The notes beneath the pieces were generated by a model that did no database searches, was not told where the DNA came from, and saw only the letters and a list, made by a program, of their open reading frames with translations. This document shows, piece after piece, positions 33,732 to 43,048 of a stretch of 56,228 bases of DNA; positions within the stretch are counted from its first letter, which is position 1, and the number at the start of each line of letters is the position of its first letter. This stretch comes from Verrucomicrobiota bacterium (GTDB lineage: Bacteria > Verrucomicrobiota > Verrucomicrobiia > Verrucomicrobiales > Akkermansiaceae): positions 1 through 56,228 of the forward strand of contig RDYP01000014.1 of NCBI GenBank assembly GCA_004293445.1, read 5' to 3'. The position numbers and the translations under genes are program-made.

Positions 33732-34784
33732 TTAGTGCGAAAGAAAGGCGTCGAGTGCGGCACGGGTGACTCGGTAGCTGGCCCCGATTTTCTTAGCAGC
33801 GAGTTTTCCGGACTCGATTTCCACCATCACGTCGCTCTCCGACACGCCGAGCATACGGGCGACGGTCGCGGGGTCGAGGATGTCGGGATTCGCCACGGCG
33901 GTCGCAGGAAGCGGCGGCGGGGTAGCGGTCCCCAAGCCACCCTGCTGCATGAGCTCTTTCGCGACCGCGAAACCCACGGCCAATTCGCCGGCCATCCCTG
34001 CCATGCCGCCACCCGCTCCGGTCGCCAAACCTTGGCCGATCTGATACTTCACGTAGTCGTTGAGATTTCCGATGGCGGACATGGCAGACCGCTTGTCGAT
34101 GGCTTGTTCGACTTCAGGCGGGACGCTGACATTTTCAATAACGAAGGAGGCGAGCTCGATGCCGTATCTCGCGGAAATGACTGGATTGATCATCGGTACC
34201 AGTGCGTCACCAAGCTCGGTGCAACGCGTAGCGATATCGAAGACTGGCACGCGCGCGGTGGCGAGGGAGTCGGAGAAGATACTCACGATCCGAGAGCGCA
34301 TGACGTCGGAGAATTCCTCGACGCGGAAGTCATGATCCGATCCTGCGACCTCTTTGAGGAAGAGGGGAACGTTCACCACCTTGAAGTCATAGGTTCCGTA
34401 GGCACGGGCGCGGACCACTCCGAGGTCGGCGTCGCGCAGCATGATGGGATTCGCGGTGCCCCATTTGTTGCCGGTAAAGAGCCGGGTGTTGACGAAATAG
34501 ACGTCGGCCTTGAAGGGCGATTGGAAGCCGTATTTCCAGCCTGCCAGCGTGGTAAGAACCGGGATGTTGTCGGTGGCCAGCGAATGCTTGCCGGGGCCGA
34601 AGGTATCGCCGAACTGGCCGAGATAGAGGAACTGCGCAATCTGGCTCTCGCGGACGATGAGCTGGGCTCCGTTCTTGATGGCCTTGTCATCGTCGGGGAA
34701 GCGCCAGGCGATGGTGTCGCGCGAATCGTCCTGCCACTCCATGATCTCGAGTAGCTCGCCTTTGATGAAGTCCATGAGTCCCAT
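33732..34784 (-). CDS. SPFH (band 7) protein with C-terminal excisionase-type HTH
   Basis: The 350-residue protein begins MGLMDFIKGELLEIMEW and contains an SPFH domain of the YdjI/virion-core type (about 20-225: 'WRFPDDDKAIKNGAQLIVRESQ', 'GKHSLATDNIPVL', 'RARAYGTYDFKV'). A Gly/Met-rich linker follows. The last ~50 residues read 'DPATVARMLGVSESDVMVEIESG' and 'KKIGASYRVTRAALDAFL', a MerR/excisionase-like winged HTH. In some relatives the C-terminus instead carries a zinc ribbon or a GYF_2-like domain. It is co-directional with and upstream of the zinc-ribbon gene. It could tether DNA or protein to membrane scaffolds; that is speculation. Confidence 0.85.
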   Translation of the reverse strand: MGLMDFIKGELLEIMEWQDDSRDTIAWRFPDDDKAIKNGAQLIVRESQIAQFLYLGQFGDTFGPGKHSLATDNIPVLTTLAGWKYGFQSPFKADVYFVNTRLFTGNKWGTANPIMLRDADLGVVRARAYGTYDFKVVNVPLFLKEVAGSDHDFRVEEFSDVMRSRIVSIFSDSLATARVPVFDIATRCTELGDALVPMINPVISARYGIELASFVIENVSVPPEVEQAIDKRSAMSAIGNLNDYVKYQIGQGLATGAGGGMAGMAGELAVGFAVAKELMQQGGLGTATPPPLPATAVANPDILDPATVARMLGVSESDVMVEIESGKLAAKKIGASYRVTRAALDAFLSH

Positions 34785-34907
34785 AGGTTTGAAGAAGCTT
34801 GTCTCAACACCATGCCGTGGGCGGTGGGAGGCGGGCAATCAGAAAGCCATTGTGAATCTCAAGGCCCCAATCTGCTGCAGATAGGCCCGATGCGTGACCA
34901 CGACACG

Positions 34908-34938
34908 AAAAAGCCGGGAAGGTTTCCCCTCCCGGCTT
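34908..34938 (-). terminator. Rho-independent terminator of rpsA
   Basis: AAGCCGGGA (34911-34919) pairs with TCCCGGCTT (34930-34938); the minus-strand side ends in TTTTT. It lies 30 bp after the rpsA stop. Confidence 0.88.
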
Positions 34939-34965
34939 GGAATGGTTCGCGGATGCGATGGCGGA

Positions 34966-36672
34966 TCAATCTTCCGATGGGCTCCACTCCTCGGTGGAGA
35001 GCGCGGCAAGATTGAAGGCCTGCTCGAGGCCGACCATCTCGGAAGACGGACGGAGGCTCTCAAAGCTGGCGCTTTCCTTCTTCAGGTCGGCTTCGCTGTA
35101 GTTCACGGCCTTGATCGAGAGGCCAATACGGCGCTCGACCTTGTCGACCTTGATCACGCGGGCTTCGACCTCGTCGCCAACCTTGATCACGTCCTTGACC
35201 TTCTCCACGTGGTCTTCGCTGAGTTGCGAGATGTGGATGAGGCCGTCGATATCGCCATCGAGGCTGATGAAAGCGCCGAAGGAAGCGATCTTCGCCACGG
35301 TGCCCTTGACCAAATCGCCGACCTTGAAGCGCTCGTCGATGTGGCTCCATGGATCATCCTCAAGCTGCTTGAGGCCGAGCGACACGCGCTGGTTGCCCTT
35401 GTCGATCGAAAGCACGATGGCTTCGACTTCGTCGTTCTTTTTGAGAACTTCGGAAGGATGATTGATCTTGCGGGTCCAGGACATGTCGGACACGTGGACC
35501 ATGCCGTCGATGCCTTCTTCCAGTTCGACGAATGCACCGTAAGCGGTGAGGTTGCGGACCGGGCCTTTGATGGTGGCTCCGATCGGGTAGCGCATCTCGA
35601 TTTCGTCCCAAGGATTGGGCTCGAGCTGGCGGACGCCGAGGGAGATCTTCTGTTCCTCGATGCTGATCCCGAGCACGATGGCCTCGATGACTTGATCGAG
35701 CTCCAGCACGTCGCTCGGGCGAGTGATGCGCTTGACCCAGGAAAGTTCGGACACGTGAACAAGGCCTTCGACACCGCGCTCAAGTTCGATGAAGGCACCA
35801 TAGGGCAGGAGTTTGGTGACCTTGCCCTTGACGTTGGAGCCGATCGCGAACTTGCGTTCGATGTCTTCCCAAGGATTCTCGGACATTTGCTTGAGGCCGA
35901 GGGAGACGCGCTCCTTCTCGCGGTCGACGTCGAGGATGACGACATCCACCGGTTGGCCGATGATGAGCATCTCGGAAGGGTGGTTGATGCGGCCCCACGA
36001 CATGTCGGTGATGTGAAGCAGGCCGTCCATGCCCTGAAGGTCGACGAAGGCACCGAAATCGGTGATGTTTTTGACCGCGCCGGTGACCTTGTCGCCAACC
36101 TTGACCCCCTGCAGGAAGTGCTGGCGAAGCTCCGCGCGCTCGGCTTCGATGACTTCGCGGCGGGAAAGAACGATGTTCTTCCGCTCGTCGTTGACCTTGA
36201 CGATCTTAAACTCGTAAACGTTGCCGACGTATTCGTTGAGATCCTTCGGCGGGATGATGTCGACTTGGGAGCCGGGAAGGAAGGCTTCGACGCCGACATT
36301 GACGGTGAGACCGCCCTTGACGACCGACTTGACCTTGCCGCGAACGAGGCCGCCGTCTTGGAACACCTTGACGATCTTTTCCCAGTTCTGCTTGTGGGCC
36401 GCTTTCTCCTTGGAAAGAACGACCATGCCTTCGTCGTTCTCAAGGCGCTCGAGGAGCACTTCGACCTCGTCGCCGGCTTCGATTTCCTCATCCTCGAATT
36501 CGTTGGATGGGATGGCGCCCTCGGACTTGTAGCCGATGTCGACGAGGACGACTTGTGGGCGGATCTCGATGATCGTGCCCTTGACGATGGTTCCTTCGCG
36601 GAACTCGCGGAACTTGGCGTCGATCAGATCGCTGAGTTCCTGATTGTTGGATTCAAGCACTGAGGTGCTCAT
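34966..36672 (-). CDS. rpsA: 30S ribosomal protein S1
   Basis: This 568-residue protein has six S1 OB-fold repeats (roughly 27-95, 113-178, 198-266, 283-353, 370-440, 457-526). Each has a G-x-V-x-G start; the last four carry the clear RNA-binding signature 'DFGAFVDL...GLLHITDMSW' or its equivalent. S1 unwinds mRNA and delivers it to the ribosome, which matters in genomes with few Shine-Dalgarno sequences, as here. The first two repeats are ribosome-binding type. The start ATG at 36672 (MSTSVLESNNQEL) is preferred over the frame that continues to 36801. Confidence 0.96.
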   Translation of the reverse strand: MSTSVLESNNQELSDLIDAKFREFREGTIVKGTIIEIRPQVVLVDIGYKSEGAIPSNEFEDEEIEAGDEVEVLLERLENDEGMVVLSKEKAAHKQNWEKIVKVFQDGGLVRGKVKSVVKGGLTVNVGVEAFLPGSQVDIIPPKDLNEYVGNVYEFKIVKVNDERKNIVLSRREVIEAERAELRQHFLQGVKVGDKVTGAVKNITDFGAFVDLQGMDGLLHITDMSWGRINHPSEMLIIGQPVDVVILDVDREKERVSLGLKQMSENPWEDIERKFAIGSNVKGKVTKLLPYGAFIELERGVEGLVHVSELSWVKRITRPSDVLELDQVIEAIVLGISIEEQKISLGVRQLEPNPWDEIEMRYPIGATIKGPVRNLTAYGAFVELEEGIDGMVHVSDMSWTRKINHPSEVLKKNDEVEAIVLSIDKGNQRVSLGLKQLEDDPWSHIDERFKVGDLVKGTVAKIASFGAFISLDGDIDGLIHISQLSEDHVEKVKDVIKVGDEVEARVIKVDKVERRIGLSIKAVNYSEADLKKESASFESLRPSSEMVGLEQAFNLAALSTEEWSPSED

Positions 36673-37283
36673 GGTGTTTGCGGGGTTGGGGTTAGGTTGG
36701 TTTGGTTTCGCTTTTCCTTCCGTCGATTGCCCCGGTGGAAGAACTGGCGGGCCACGGGGCTCCAACTGCTCGCCAGCAAACTGAAAGGTGAAACGGGGCA
36801 CGGAGATTCAGTAGCTACGGCGACCCTGGCAAGCCGAAAATCCCCGATTTCAGCGACTTCCGCGATAAGAGGGACCTTGTGAGTTGATCGATTCAAAGTC
36901 CGAAACCGCCGGTCTCAGCTTGCACTTTCTCCGCTGCTCTCATGCCCGTCCTTTTGGCATGACTCTGCAATGCGCGCCAGCCAGCGACATAGTCCCCCCC
37001 ACGCGGGGCGCTGAAGGCTTCCATCGGAAAGCACTTTTGGGAAAGGGTGGGAGGATCGGTGAGACGTGGACCAGCGGGACGGTCGGTGGGGGCGACTCTG
37101 CAACGGGTATGGGAAATGACGTCGCTGAGAATCCGCGACCGGAAACCCGTATCTCTTCGCGCTCGTTTTGCTTGGTTTGGCGGTCGCCGACTCCATTTCA
37201 GAGTGACCGTCGACCGTTTTGTTGGAATGGCATTGGTGCTCGAACCGGGTTAGTTCCCCGTTCCCTCGTTGCCGCTTTTCAAA
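36673..37283. other. 611-bp intergenic region between divergent rpsA and the glycan cluster
   Basis: It contains the promoters of rpsA (minus) and of the secreted-protein cluster (plus). Several frames are open, but none shows similarity or a natural composition. I found no riboswitch, repeat or strong hairpin. Part of it is probably the long rpsA leader, which in other bacteria is used for autoregulation. Confidence 0.4.
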
Positions 37284-39677
37284 ATGATTCTTCGCTTCTT
37301 TGCCGTTTTCGCTGCCCTCGTTTGTTCACTTCATGCCGAATGGGAGGCGAGCGGACCTGTTACGATTTCTGGGACGGGCTCTGCGCTTGGACGTGTTGTG
37401 ACCCTTCAGAGCCCGGCGCCAGGGACGATGGCTGGTGCGCGTTTCGGCCCGCTCGTCATCGACCCAGCGACTCGCGATCTCAATCTTCAGGCGGAAGTCG
37501 CCAGCTCAATCCCCGGTGGCAAGGCCTTTCGCCTGACGCTCTATCTCACCCATGACTCCGTTTTCCCCGATCAGGCCCAGAGGGTTCTTGCGCGGGCCAA
37601 CCGATCGATCAAGGGCGACTCGCGCGGACGTGTCGGGCTCAATGCCTCGATTCCTCGTCACGCGATCCCTGGCAAGCCCATTCACGCCTTCATCGAACTC
37701 AGTTCGGCCGACTTGGATCGACGAGGGAGGCCCGGCCCACCTGCCGCTGGCAAGCTCGTGGTGCGGGGTATCGACCTGCTTTCGAGCAGCCTTCCCGCTG
37801 CATCGACGATCGAAGCCCGGCGCCGCTCTTTCCTTCAATTCGCGGGCCGCTCTGCCATTGCGAACGAGCTCGGTGGAATCCACACCAAGTCGACGCTTCG
37901 CATGCCCGGCCTGTTGGCGTCGATTATCGAGGTGAAGGATCCTCGGGACCCACGGCTCACCCGTTTCATGGAGGAGACCGTCCTCATCGTGAAAGCCCTG
38001 CGCGCCAACAAGAATCGAGTCGGCCCCTTCGAAATCTACTTTCCGATCGCGAATCACGTCGCGGCCAAGCGACTGCTCGGAACCCTGCTCACCAGTCATC
38101 CCGAATATCCGGCTTATGAGAAAGCGGTCTTCGATTTCCAGTGCTCCTGGCCGGATTACAAATCCAACGGGGATCACTGGCCACGCAGCCCGATCCGCGA
38201 GGCGAAGACGATTGCCGATGTGCCCGGCAATATCGACAACGGCAACTTCCGCCTGCTAGTCACTGCCGCCGGCTATCTCTCCGCCCAGACTTTCCCCCGG
38301 CTCCGCACCACCTTGGTGAATCCGAAGACCGGCGAGGCAACGGTATTCGAGCGCGAACGAATTCTGCGCGAAATGACGCTCTACCTGCGTCGGGTTTACC
38401 ATTCGATCGCCACCTGCAATACCTGGGAGTATGGCGCGCAAACCTATCTCGCCATCGACTTCGCGCCGATCCACATGATCGCCGAATATGCCGAAGATCC
38501 TGAGATCCGGCGCATCGCGGTCCAAACCCTCGACTGCCTCTACAGCAGCCTCGCCACGTCTCTCAACCAGGGCCATTACATCCATGCTGCAGGCAGATCG
38601 AAAGGCGAGTTTCTCGGAACCGGGAGCGCCATCGGTTTCATCGGCTGGCTCGCCTTCGGCAGCGACCGTCCGGGACAAGGCTCGACCACGCCCTTCAATG
38701 TTTATCCCGCCCTACCCGGTCGCTATCGCGTCCCCGATGCCATCCGACCGACTCTCCGCTTTCCTTACGCCAAACGCGAACGGATCGGCGACGGGAGCGC
38801 TTTGGTGGCGACTTACACTTGGCAAAGCCGATCCTTCGGACTGACCAATGCGATCGAGGCTCGCGCGGCGGTGCGTCGTGCCAAGGACAAGAATTGGGAC
38901 CGTGATAGTTTTTTCAAAGAAGCCGGGCGGAACAAACTCAATTGGATCGGCGAGCGACCTGGAGGCTTCAGCCCGCAGTGGGAGAATTCCCGCCAGCCCT
39001 ACGGTCGCCTGCGCGACACGCCGAACGGACGCTACTACGGAAGCAACCCTTGGTCGCAGGTCGTCCAGCATCAGGGCACCCAGATCGGCCTTGCCGACGT
39101 CCGCGACGGCTATCCTTTTCGCAAGCTCTATGTCAGCTATCCGGTCCAGCAGCTTCGGGCCCGCGTCGTAAAATCCGACTGGACTCTCTGCCACAGTGGA
39201 AGCGTCGTCTTTGCTTTCCGCTCGCTCAAGCAGCCGACGACTCCCGCAGAAAACCGATCGGGTCAGATCACCGATTACTATGATTATCGTAAAACTGCGT
39301 GGATTCTCGAAGTTGCCGAAGCTCCGAAGTCTCAGGGGCGTAAGTCGGACGCCGCCGTTGCCGAAGAGATCGAACGTTTCCACCGCACTTTGCTGCGTTC
39401 CAAGGTCGAGGTGAGCGGTTTGGACGATGCGTCCAAGGAGTCACCCGTCCTCGCCTACACTTCGCCGATCAGCGGGCGGACTCTCAAGCTTGATGCCGCC
39501 GTCTATCCGATTCCTGCTGACGGCGACGGCGTGCCACCCGTCGATTATCCGGTCCTTGCCACCGATCCCGTGGAAAAAGGCGGGCCGAGGGTTCTCCAGC
39601 AAGACCAGCGGCTGCGCTGGTTCGGCCCTCGGGGTGAAACGCTCGTGGATCACGACTTCCGGGATTGGGTTCGCTGA
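37284..39677 (+). CDS. Secreted protein of unknown family, 797 aa, possible polysaccharide-active enzyme
   Basis: The ATG at 37284 starts a signal peptide ('MILRFFAVFAALVCSLHAEW'), so the protein is exported. The N-terminal ~170 residues look like a beta-sandwich. Residues ~190-480 are helical, with Trp/Tyr/His-rich helices reminiscent of an (alpha/alpha) toroid: 'CNTWEYGAQTYLAIDFAP', 'IAEYAEDPEIRRIAVQTLDCL', 'NQGHYIHAAGRSKGEF'. The C-terminal third is again beta-rich ('LRARVVKSDWTLCHSGSVVFAF', 'QITDYYDYRKTAWILEV'). This alpha-then-beta layout is seen in many polysaccharide lyases and in GH88/105-like enzymes, but no known family motif is evident. The next two genes encode GH106-like and GH16 enzymes, so a glycan substrate is likely. 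The assignment is inference. Confidence 0.7.
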   Translation: MILRFFAVFAALVCSLHAEWEASGPVTISGTGSALGRVVTLQSPAPGTMAGARFGPLVIDPATRDLNLQAEVASSIPGGKAFRLTLYLTHDSVFPDQAQRVLARANRSIKGDSRGRVGLNASIPRHAIPGKPIHAFIELSSADLDRRGRPGPPAAGKLVVRGIDLLSSSLPAASTIEARRRSFLQFAGRSAIANELGGIHTKSTLRMPGLLASIIEVKDPRDPRLTRFMEETVLIVKALRANKNRVGPFEIYFPIANHVAAKRLLGTLLTSHPEYPAYEKAVFDFQCSWPDYKSNGDHWPRSPIREAKTIADVPGNIDNGNFRLLVTAAGYLSAQTFPRLRTTLVNPKTGEATVFERERILREMTLYLRRVYHSIATCNTWEYGAQTYLAIDFAPIHMIAEYAEDPEIRRIAVQTLDCLYSSLATSLNQGHYIHAAGRSKGEFLGTGSAIGFIGWLAFGSDRPGQGSTTPFNVYPALPGRYRVPDAIRPTLRFPYAKRERIGDGSALVATYTWQSRSFGLTNAIEARAAVRRAKDKNWDRDSFFKEAGRNKLNWIGERPGGFSPQWENSRQPYGRLRDTPNGRYYGSNPWSQVVQHQGTQIGLADVRDGYPFRKLYVSYPVQQLRARVVKSDWTLCHSGSVVFAFRSLKQPTTPAENRSGQITDYYDYRKTAWILEVAEAPKSQGRKSDAAVAEEIERFHRTLLRSKVEVSGLDDASKESPVLAYTSPISGRTLKLDAAVYPIPADGDGVPPVDYPVLATDPVEKGGPRVLQQDQRLRWFGPRGETLVDHDFRDWVR

Positions 39678-39794
39678 CGAGTTCATCGTTTCAGCGTTTT
39701 GAGCCTGCTCATGCCGATCCCGCAAATCCGCCACGTTTCTCACTTTTTCGATCAGAATGCTTTTCTTCCTCCGTCATCCCTCCTCTCTCCATCC

Positions 39795-42700
39795 ATGAAT
39801 TTTTTGTTCCGAACATGCGTCGTCCTTGCCCTGAATGCCGCGCTCGCTGCCGCCGAGTCGTCGCTTGAGGCCGATTTCCGCAATCCTCCCGTCGCCGCCC
39901 GACCCTATGTGTGGTGGCACTGGATGGGTTCGAATTTCTCGAAAGAAGGCATCACCAAGGACCTCGAGGCGATGAAGGCCGCGGGCATCGGCGGGGCCAC
40001 GATTTTCAACATCACATCCGCCGTGCAGGAATCGCACAAGCCGACCCTGGACAATCCGTGGCCCGATCAAACGTATCGCAGTCCCAAGTATTGGGACGCA
40101 ATGAGGCATGCAGCTGCCGAGGCGGGCAGGCTCGGGCTTGAACTTGGACTTCACAATACCGTCGGATACTCGACCACCGGCGGTCCGTGGATTGATCAGC
40201 AGCGGAACATGCAGCAAATCGCTTCCAAGTCGGTTCGCGTGGAAGGCGGTAAACGCGTGAGCATTGAAATCTCGCGCCCCGACCCGGTGGTGTATCGAGG
40301 CTGGGGTGCCACGGGTGCCAAGTTCGAACGCTTCGAAGACATCGCCGTTTTCGCCGTTCCCGCCGCAGGCGACATCGATCCGGCGAAGGCGATCGATCTC
40401 AGCGACTCTTTCAAGAATGGCCGGCTCGACTGGGATGCGCCCGCTGGCAGTTGGGAGCTGGTTCGCTTGTGTTCCGTGCCGACCGGCGCCAGTCCGCACC
40501 CCGTTCCGGACGAATTGGTGGGAAAGACATTGGAGGCGGACAAGATGAGCCTCGAGCAGAGTCGCTATCACTGGGACCAAGTGATCGAGCCGATGAAGCA
40601 ACATCTCGGCCCTTATCTGGGCAAGAGCTTCAAGCATTTCTTGATCGATAGCTACGAGGCCGGTCCTCAAACTTGGACGGCGTCCTTCCGCGACGAGTTC
40701 CAGCAGCGCAAGGGCTACGATCCCCTTCCTTGGTTGCTCAGCTTGCAAGGTCGGGTGGTTGGAAATGCCGCGCTGACAGCCCGCTTCAAGTGGGACCATG
40801 CCGACGTGGTTCGTGCGCTCTACTATGAGCACGGCTGGCAAACCGCAGTGAACAAAATGAAGGCGGTTGGCATGGATCTCCAGTTCGAGCCTTATGGCGG
40901 GCCCTTCGATACGGTGGAGGGTGCGGCTCTCGCCGACCTGCCGATGGGGGAATTCTGGACCAGCGGTGGCGGAGGAATCAATGGTACCGTTGTCGCCGCT
41001 TCCCGTGCTGCCGGGCGTCGCGTGGTGGGTGCCGAGGCATTCACCGGACCGCCGGCGATCAGCAAGTGGAACGAGACTCCCGGCTTTCTCAAGCGCTCTG
41101 CCGACGGAACTCTCGCGAGCGGGGCGAACCGCTTGGTCCTTCATCACTGGGTTCACCAACCTTTCGACGACCGTTACAAGCCGGGCATGGGTATGGGCTG
41201 GTGGGGCACGCACTTCAACCGCCATCAGACTTGGGCCAAGGATGGGTCCGCTTTCTTCGCATATCTCGGCCGTGTCCAAGCTCTGCTCCAGTCCGGTGAA
41301 ACGCCTTCGGACTTCGTGAGCATCGGCAAGTCACAGGGCTCGGACATCGCCTCGTGGCGTGAATTCCGCGAAGGACTCCAGGTGAAAGACGGGCGGATCT
41401 TGCTCTCTTCGGGTCGCAGTTATCCTTTCCTTGGCATCCCGCACGATGGCTTGCTTTCGCCGTCTGATCTACGACGCATCACAAGTCTGTTAGAGAGGGG
41501 TGCGGTGATCGTTTGCGCGAAACCGCGGGGCGCACCGGGTCTGGCCGGCTATCCGCAAAGTGATGCCGAGGTGAAGGCCTCGACGCTGTGGGACGGCGGG
41601 GGCGTCCGGGCTTTCGGAAAGGGCAAACTTTATACCCGTGGCGACATCGCTGCCGCCGTTCGCGATTTCAAGATTGAACCGATCGCCCGGATCAGTGGCG
41701 CGTCGGGCATCGTCACCACGGCGCGCCGCAGCGGAGGCACGACTCTTTTCTTTGTCGCCAATACCCGCGAGCAGGCCGTGTCCTTCACCGGATCTTTCCG
41801 CATCGATGGTCAGCGTCCGGAGTTGTGGGACGCGGAAGACGGATCCATCTGCCCGGCTCCCGTCTGGCGGCACAAAGATGGCCGCTGCGAGGTCGACCTG
41901 AGCCTCGGCGGGCATCGTTCCATCTTCGTAGTCTTTCGCGATGCCGCGCTGCCCGCCGATCATGTGGTATCGGTCGTGACCAAGCCCGTGGGAGAGGATG
42001 CGGTGGAAATCGTCAAGGCCCGCTTCGGTGCTGCGGAACCGCAGCGTTGGCTCAATGTGACCGACAAGTTGCGCCAACTCGCGGCTGGTGGAGGGCTCGA
42101 TGTTGCCTCGGTGTCACCCGGTGTCTTCGGTAAGGATCCTGTGCCGAATGTGATCAAAACCCTCGAAGTCGAATACGGCCTCGCTGGCAAGACCGCGACA
42201 GTGCGCGTGGTCGAAGGCAAGCCGCTGCGTCTCGGCAAGTCCCGTGCTACCGATTTCCGGCTTTTCGCTGCGGCGGACGGATCGGTCCGTGCGAGTGCCA
42301 CCGGAGCACTTTGTGCCGAGCTTGTCTTCGCATCGGGCAAGCGCCAGCCGCTGGAAATCGCTGCGCCCGCCTCTCCGGTCGAGCTCAAGGGGCCTTGGGA
42401 GGTCGCGCTTGATTCACCGGTCGCCCAACCGCGCCAGATCAAATTGTCGGCGTTGGGCGATCTCGCCAGTCATGCCGATGACGAGGTGAGATACTTTTCG
42501 GGCACTGCGACTTACCGACGTTCCTTCAAGCTCGATACCCCCCCGGCCAGTTTGCTGCTCGATCTTGGTCGGGTCCACGACCTTGCCCGTATCGTCGTCA
42601 ACGGTCGGGACCTTGGTGTTCTCTGGCAGGCCCCCTACCGCATCGACATCGGCCCCGCTCTGAAGGCTGGTTCGAACCGTTTGGAGATCGCGGTGACCAA

Positions 42701-42953
42701 TACCTGGCACAATCGCTTGGTGGGCGATGAGCAGCGGCCGGCGGATTTCGAGTGGGGTGAAGATCGGGGAGACCGGGGCCGTGCGATGAAAGCGTATCCA
42801 GCGTGGTTCCTGAAGAATCAGCCGCGCCCCGAGTCCGGCCGGAAGTGTTTCGTCGTCTGGTATTATCACCGCAAGGATAGCAAGCTCCTGCCCGCCGGGC
42901 TCCTCGGTCCGGTTCGTTTGCTTCCTGTTGCGACTGATACCACTAGAGAATGA
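39795..42953 (+). CDS. GH106-like alpha-L-rhamnosidase, secreted
   Basis: This 1052-residue protein has a signal peptide ('FLFRTCVVLALNAALAAAES'). The N-terminal catalytic barrel shows the GH106-type opening 'RPYVWWHWMGSNFSKEGITKDLEAMKAAGIGGATIF', quoted here in part as YVWWHWMGSN and DLEAMKAAGIGG. 'ELGLHNTVGYSTTGGPWI', 'FLIDSYEAGPQTWT' and 'GAEAFTGPP' follow. The C-terminus carries beta-sandwich domains ending in a galactose-binding-like module ('LLLDLGRVHDLARIVVNGRDLGVLW'). GH106 enzymes release L-rhamnose from pectins such as rhamnogalacturonan II or from ulvan-type polymers. I choose the ATG at 39795; an upstream start would bury the signal peptide. It is part of a three-gene secreted cluster. 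Confidence 0.85.
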   Translation: MNFLFRTCVVLALNAALAAAESSLEADFRNPPVAARPYVWWHWMGSNFSKEGITKDLEAMKAAGIGGATIFNITSAVQESHKPTLDNPWPDQTYRSPKYWDAMRHAAAEAGRLGLELGLHNTVGYSTTGGPWIDQQRNMQQIASKSVRVEGGKRVSIEISRPDPVVYRGWGATGAKFERFEDIAVFAVPAAGDIDPAKAIDLSDSFKNGRLDWDAPAGSWELVRLCSVPTGASPHPVPDELVGKTLEADKMSLEQSRYHWDQVIEPMKQHLGPYLGKSFKHFLIDSYEAGPQTWTASFRDEFQQRKGYDPLPWLLSLQGRVVGNAALTARFKWDHADVVRALYYEHGWQTAVNKMKAVGMDLQFEPYGGPFDTVEGAALADLPMGEFWTSGGGGINGTVVAASRAAGRRVVGAEAFTGPPAISKWNETPGFLKRSADGTLASGANRLVLHHWVHQPFDDRYKPGMGMGWWGTHFNRHQTWAKDGSAFFAYLGRVQALLQSGETPSDFVSIGKSQGSDIASWREFREGLQVKDGRILLSSGRSYPFLGIPHDGLLSPSDLRRITSLLERGAVIVCAKPRGAPGLAGYPQSDAEVKASTLWDGGGVRAFGKGKLYTRGDIAAAVRDFKIEPIARISGASGIVTTARRSGGTTLFFVANTREQAVSFTGSFRIDGQRPELWDAEDGSICPAPVWRHKDGRCEVDLSLGGHRSIFVVFRDAALPADHVVSVVTKPVGEDAVEIVKARFGAAEPQRWLNVTDKLRQLAAGGGLDVASVSPGVFGKDPVPNVIKTLEVEYGLAGKTATVRVVEGKPLRLGKSRATDFRLFAAADGSVRASATGALCAELVFASGKRQPLEIAAPASPVELKGPWEVALDSPVAQPRQIKLSALGDLASHADDEVRYFSGTATYRRSFKLDTPPASLLLDLGRVHDLARIVVNGRDLGVLWQAPYRIDIGPALKAGSNRLEIAVTNTWHNRLVGDEQRPADFEWGEDRGDRGRAMKAYPAWFLKNQPRPESGRKCFVVWYYHRKDSKLLPAGLLGPVRLLPVATDTTRE

Positions 42954-43048
42954 GCGCGGGGTCGGTGGCTTAACGTAAAAGTCAATTTTCTGATCGCGAA
43001 AGACTGTCCGCTCTTATCGCGTTTCTCCTCGGTCTGGATGATTCCGCC

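Noticed and set aside
34894-36663. A 589-codon open frame antisense to rpsA
   Set aside because: Shadow frame made possible by biased third positions; repeats in it mirror the S1 repeats.
36884-37555. A 223-codon frame before the secreted cluster
   Set aside because: Cys/Arg/Ser-rich with no similarity, and it overlaps the real signal-peptide-bearing gene in another frame.
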